DNA of 64,000 nt from Anthoceros angustus (lineage: Eukaryota > Streptophyta > Anthocerotopsida > Anthocerotales > Anthocerotaceae). Below are positions 61,377 to 64,000 of the stretch, one piece after another. Where the stretch lies: assembly GCA_010909165.1 (NCBI GenBank), contig MU008169.1:124001-188000 (forward strand), given 5' to 3'. The position numbers were made by a program, and so were the translations under genes. The notes under the pieces are model-generated. The model had not been told where the DNA came from and made no database searches. It saw nothing but the letters and a program-made list of their open reading frames with translations. The stretch's first letter is position 1. The number at the start of each line of letters is the position of its first letter.

Positions 61377-62332
61377 GTGTCAAGAAATCATCTCTAACTG
61401 GACATACGTGACTCATGCTCCAAGCTTGTTGAAAGCCCACAACATTTCGCCCGCACCTGCCCCTGGTGTCGTCTAAGAATCTCGACATAAACATTACAAT
61501 AAACCATGTTTCACCCATGCCTTCTTGTCAGCACTCAAGTGAGGAGCCCTGACATCTCTTGGCATGCCTACGTACTCTGGGCCATGACACACTCTTCCAG
61601 AAACATCCACGTGCATAGTTTCGTATAATGTTACTTGAGCAATTACTGGCCATCTTCGTAACTGTGCAATGGCAAACAAAGCTTGACAGACGTGTTTGAT
61701 GCTTTCACCGTTAGCAATCCGAGACCGTCTACGCTTCTTCTCACCCTCCACGATGGTGCAAAGGTGGAGGCATGGGAACATTCCGCAAGTCCGTGGCCCA
61801 TATCCATACCAATAATCGCAAGCAAAACATCAAGATGAAATCTTTCAATGATACCAACAAGCGAGAAAGTAATTGAATCCTTAGGGTCTATACATACCGT
61901 GTTGTGACAATGGCTGCATCTAGCTTCAGACAACTTACTGCTGAAGTATTGCTGGCCGGCCCTCTACGAGATGCCTTGTAATAAGTTGTAGGAGCATGTG
62001 GCAATGAGTTCATGCCCTCTATGAAATCCTGCACACTGGTCCAAGGGATGTAAGCTAGTCGTTGTTTGTCTTGGCAGACAAGATGGATGCTTGTATGAGG
62101 ATTGCTACCATTCCAAGTCATTGAAAGAAAATTTCCCTCCACCGGCCTCTAAAGCGCAAAGGACAATGCGTTGCAACCTCATCCATCACTGGAGCACAAT
62201 CGATTATCGTGCATCCTCCACCGGTCTTTCAACTCTTCTGTGCCTGCTTTGAGGCGCTCTCTCGCTCGTTCTCAATGAAGCGAGCGAAGGCGGCGATGTC
62301 GCCGCGGGGTGCCACGACAATCGTGGCGACGG

Positions 62333-62468
62333 AACTTGAATTAGTTTCCGTTGCCGGTGCTTCGATTGCGGGTTGGCACGGATAAGAGAGAGAGGAGAGG
62401 AAGGCCATGCTCATGGCATGGCATGTGGATTCGCCGGTACCTTGGCGAACCGATATTTAGGCCTAGCC
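62333..62468 (-). repeat. Right terminal inverted repeat
   Basis: Pairs with 59394-59526. It carries the same GGTTCGCCA arm, but its internal hairpin is partly decayed (CCGGCGAATCC), which suggests the two ends have drifted apart since insertion. Confidence 0.85.
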
Positions 62469-64000
62469 CTCCTGCAAGCCCTTCCCCAATGTGGGCACCC
62501 TGGTATTTGGAGAAGGGGAAACAGCTCCATATGCAGATTAGAAGACACCAAGCTAATGCTTATGTACCAATAGAGTTTTAAACAGCGTCTGTTTAGAAAG
62601 AGGTTTCTCCTGAAACCCCTTTTTGCACACGGATGTGGCCGGACCCCTTTTTGCACTTGAAAAAATCCGCACTATAATCAGCCTTTTTGGTATTTCTCTG
62701 CGGACATGTCACCCGCAACCTTTTGAATAATTGTTTTGATACACGTTATTTGAGATTGTAGATTGCAAGTACGTGGCAAAACCTAAAGTCCCATTCTCGT
62801 TCGGCTTTTTCTTTCAAACACGTAATTCAACAAACTTATGCGCGCACTTACATCTAAATAGCTTCCAACATCCGCAATCATTGCGTGTTGGACGATACAA
62901 ACGCTTAGAGTTTTTAGGGCTTGTTAGACTCGTGCGCAAACTTGTTTGCGCACCAACCTTTCATTCATACCACCAATCCTAAGACTATACTCGCCCGAGA
63001 ATTTTACAGACTTTGTTTCTTAGACATTGGGACAATAATATCTTCGTTGACCTGATATTCTTGATCCACATGCGAGAATGAGAGTGGCATGGTCTCGCAC
63101 TTGAGCCGGGCCCACGCCAAACGCCTCAAGATTCAAAAGATGCAAAAGGTTCTCACTACTAGTTCAAAGTTTTAACCACTAGAAAAAGATGAGGGTTAAG
63201 TAAAGATAAGAACATATCCACATTAGAGAGGTGCACAAAAAGGTTGAAAACGCCGAAAGGAACCCTTTAAAACAACAAAATATCAAAACAAATACAAAAT
63301 AATTCAAAAATTGTCAAAAATTTTAGGGCAAGTGCGACTTGCCTCAAAAACTGGACTTTTTGTGATTTTTAGGGTTTTAAGGGTTTTTAGACTTTTGCTC
63401 TTTTTCTTTGGATGAACTGTCTGAATGACTAGGAGGCATGAACCATATGGGTTCATGCTCCTAGGCCCTTCTTGACCTTGGGTGCGTGCACCGGGCCTCC
63501 TGCCCCTGTGCGCGCACTTATGCGCCTAGGCCCTTCTTGACCTTGGGTGCGTGCACCGGGCCTCCTGCCCCTTGCCCTCCGGTACATGCACTTGTTCACC
63601 CACCGGGCCCCCTAGCATGTTTGATGATAACCCGGATTAGGTCATCACGAAAGAGACTAAACACCGTAAAGGATAAAAGGGATAGGGTGTTCTTCGTCGC
63701 ATTAGGGCATAGGATAGATATATGAGAGCGGTCTAGGTGAACCTCCGCCGATGTCTACTACTTGTTATTTTGTTGGGAGTTCCAAGACATCCTCGGACCT
63801 CCAAAAGGACATGTTTCCCCATTAGAAGATTATTTTTCGCGTTCTTTTTGCGGTCGTGCACAAGTTTGCGATAGCGTTGTTTAGACGCGCACTTATGCGC
63901 GCCTAGGCCCCCGGTATACAAAACATACAAAACCACACAAAATGCGTAAACTACGGACATGACGAAATTATGGAACAATGAGGTCACTAGCCCTTCATCA
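62469..64000. other. Repeat-rich sequence without a gene
   Basis: AT-rich sequence from 63,160 to 63,420, then GC-rich short repeats. No open frame has a recognisable motif. Confidence 0.5.
63460..63572. repeat. Tandem duplication, period 65 bp
   Basis: A 48-bp block beginning CCTAGGCCCTTCTTGACC occurs at 63460 and 63525, identical as far as I compared. A flanking phrase, GCGCGCACTTATGCGC, occurs before the second copy (about 63509) and again at about 63887, followed by CTAGGCCC. Confidence 0.8.

Larger units (their letters stand above)
59394..62468 (-). mobile_element. Mutator-like element with terminal inverted repeats, decayed
   Basis: The ends are reverse complements beginning GGCTAGGCCTAAATAT at 59394 and mirrored at 62468, similar for about 130 bp. 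Just outside are CTCCTACAG (59385-59393) and CTCCTGCAA (62469-62477). They match at seven of nine positions, as expected for an old 9-bp target duplication. Inside, on the minus strand, lie a MULE transposase core (60870-61376) and flanking frames, broken by stops or frameshifts. The length is 3075 bp. The transposase orientation is read from the right end. Confidence 0.88.

Overview
The window is nuclear DNA of a land plant, most likely a spore-bearing lineage. A hornwort is my first guess; a fern or a non-Selaginella lycophyte is also possible. Genes have compact GT-AG introns, mostly 60-250 bp. Families limited to or typical of land plants are present (XRI1, DUF3511, plant VPS38, ABCB6/20, plastid ABCI12, PPR-DYW). 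A pair of single-domain hemerythrin genes is present. One PPR protein ends in Asp-Arg-His instead of Asp-Tyr-Trp and has a PA in place of the PG-box PG. As I recall, these variants are described only in lineages with reverse U-to-C organelle RNA editing. All exon coordinates were read by hand from the sequence, and nearly all were checked by phase arithmetic.

Layout. 1-12 kb: a small plastid-membrane-like gene with an apparent frameshift (1735-2342, +) and a complete 11-exon ABCB6/ABCB20-type transporter (3901-9265, -). 12-18 kb: AT-rich transposon remnants around a striking 1.2-kb foldback element with two 479-bp arms. 18-29 kb is gene-dense: uL18 ribosomal protein (-), PPR-DRH (-), SLD5/GINS4 (+), 3-isopropylmalate dehydrogenase (-) and CNOT11 (+). 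30-41 kb: XRI1 (+), a DUF3511 protein (+), VPS38/UVRAG (-), an R/E-rich coiled-coil gene with a frameshift (-), an unnamed zinc-ribbon protein (+) and a HAD-like hydrolase with a frameshift in its first exon (-). 41-46 kb: a dead copia fragment, then two tandem hemerythrin genes (+). 46-59 kb: NC2-alpha/DRAP1 with a transposon-filled 2.3-kb intron (+), RBM42 (+), ABCI12 (-), THIM (-) and ARPC1 (+). 59-62.5 kb: a complete but decayed Mutator-like element with about 130-bp inverted repeats and a near-matching 9-bp target duplication. 62.5-64 kb: repeat-rich sequence without a gene.

Functional themes. Most genes are single-copy housekeeping genes. They cover replication (SLD5), transcription and mRNA turnover (NC2-alpha, CNOT11, RBM42), leucine synthesis, thiamin salvage, membrane trafficking (VPS38), actin nucleation (ARPC1) and organelle functions (uL18, PPR, ABCI12). 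Two divergent pairs are close enough to share a promoter (IPMDH/CNOT11, 235 bp; THIM/ARPC1, 192 bp). The thiamin-salvage kinase and the ECF-transporter-like membrane gene lie head to tail on one strand, with only about 42 bp between the stop codon and the next ATG.
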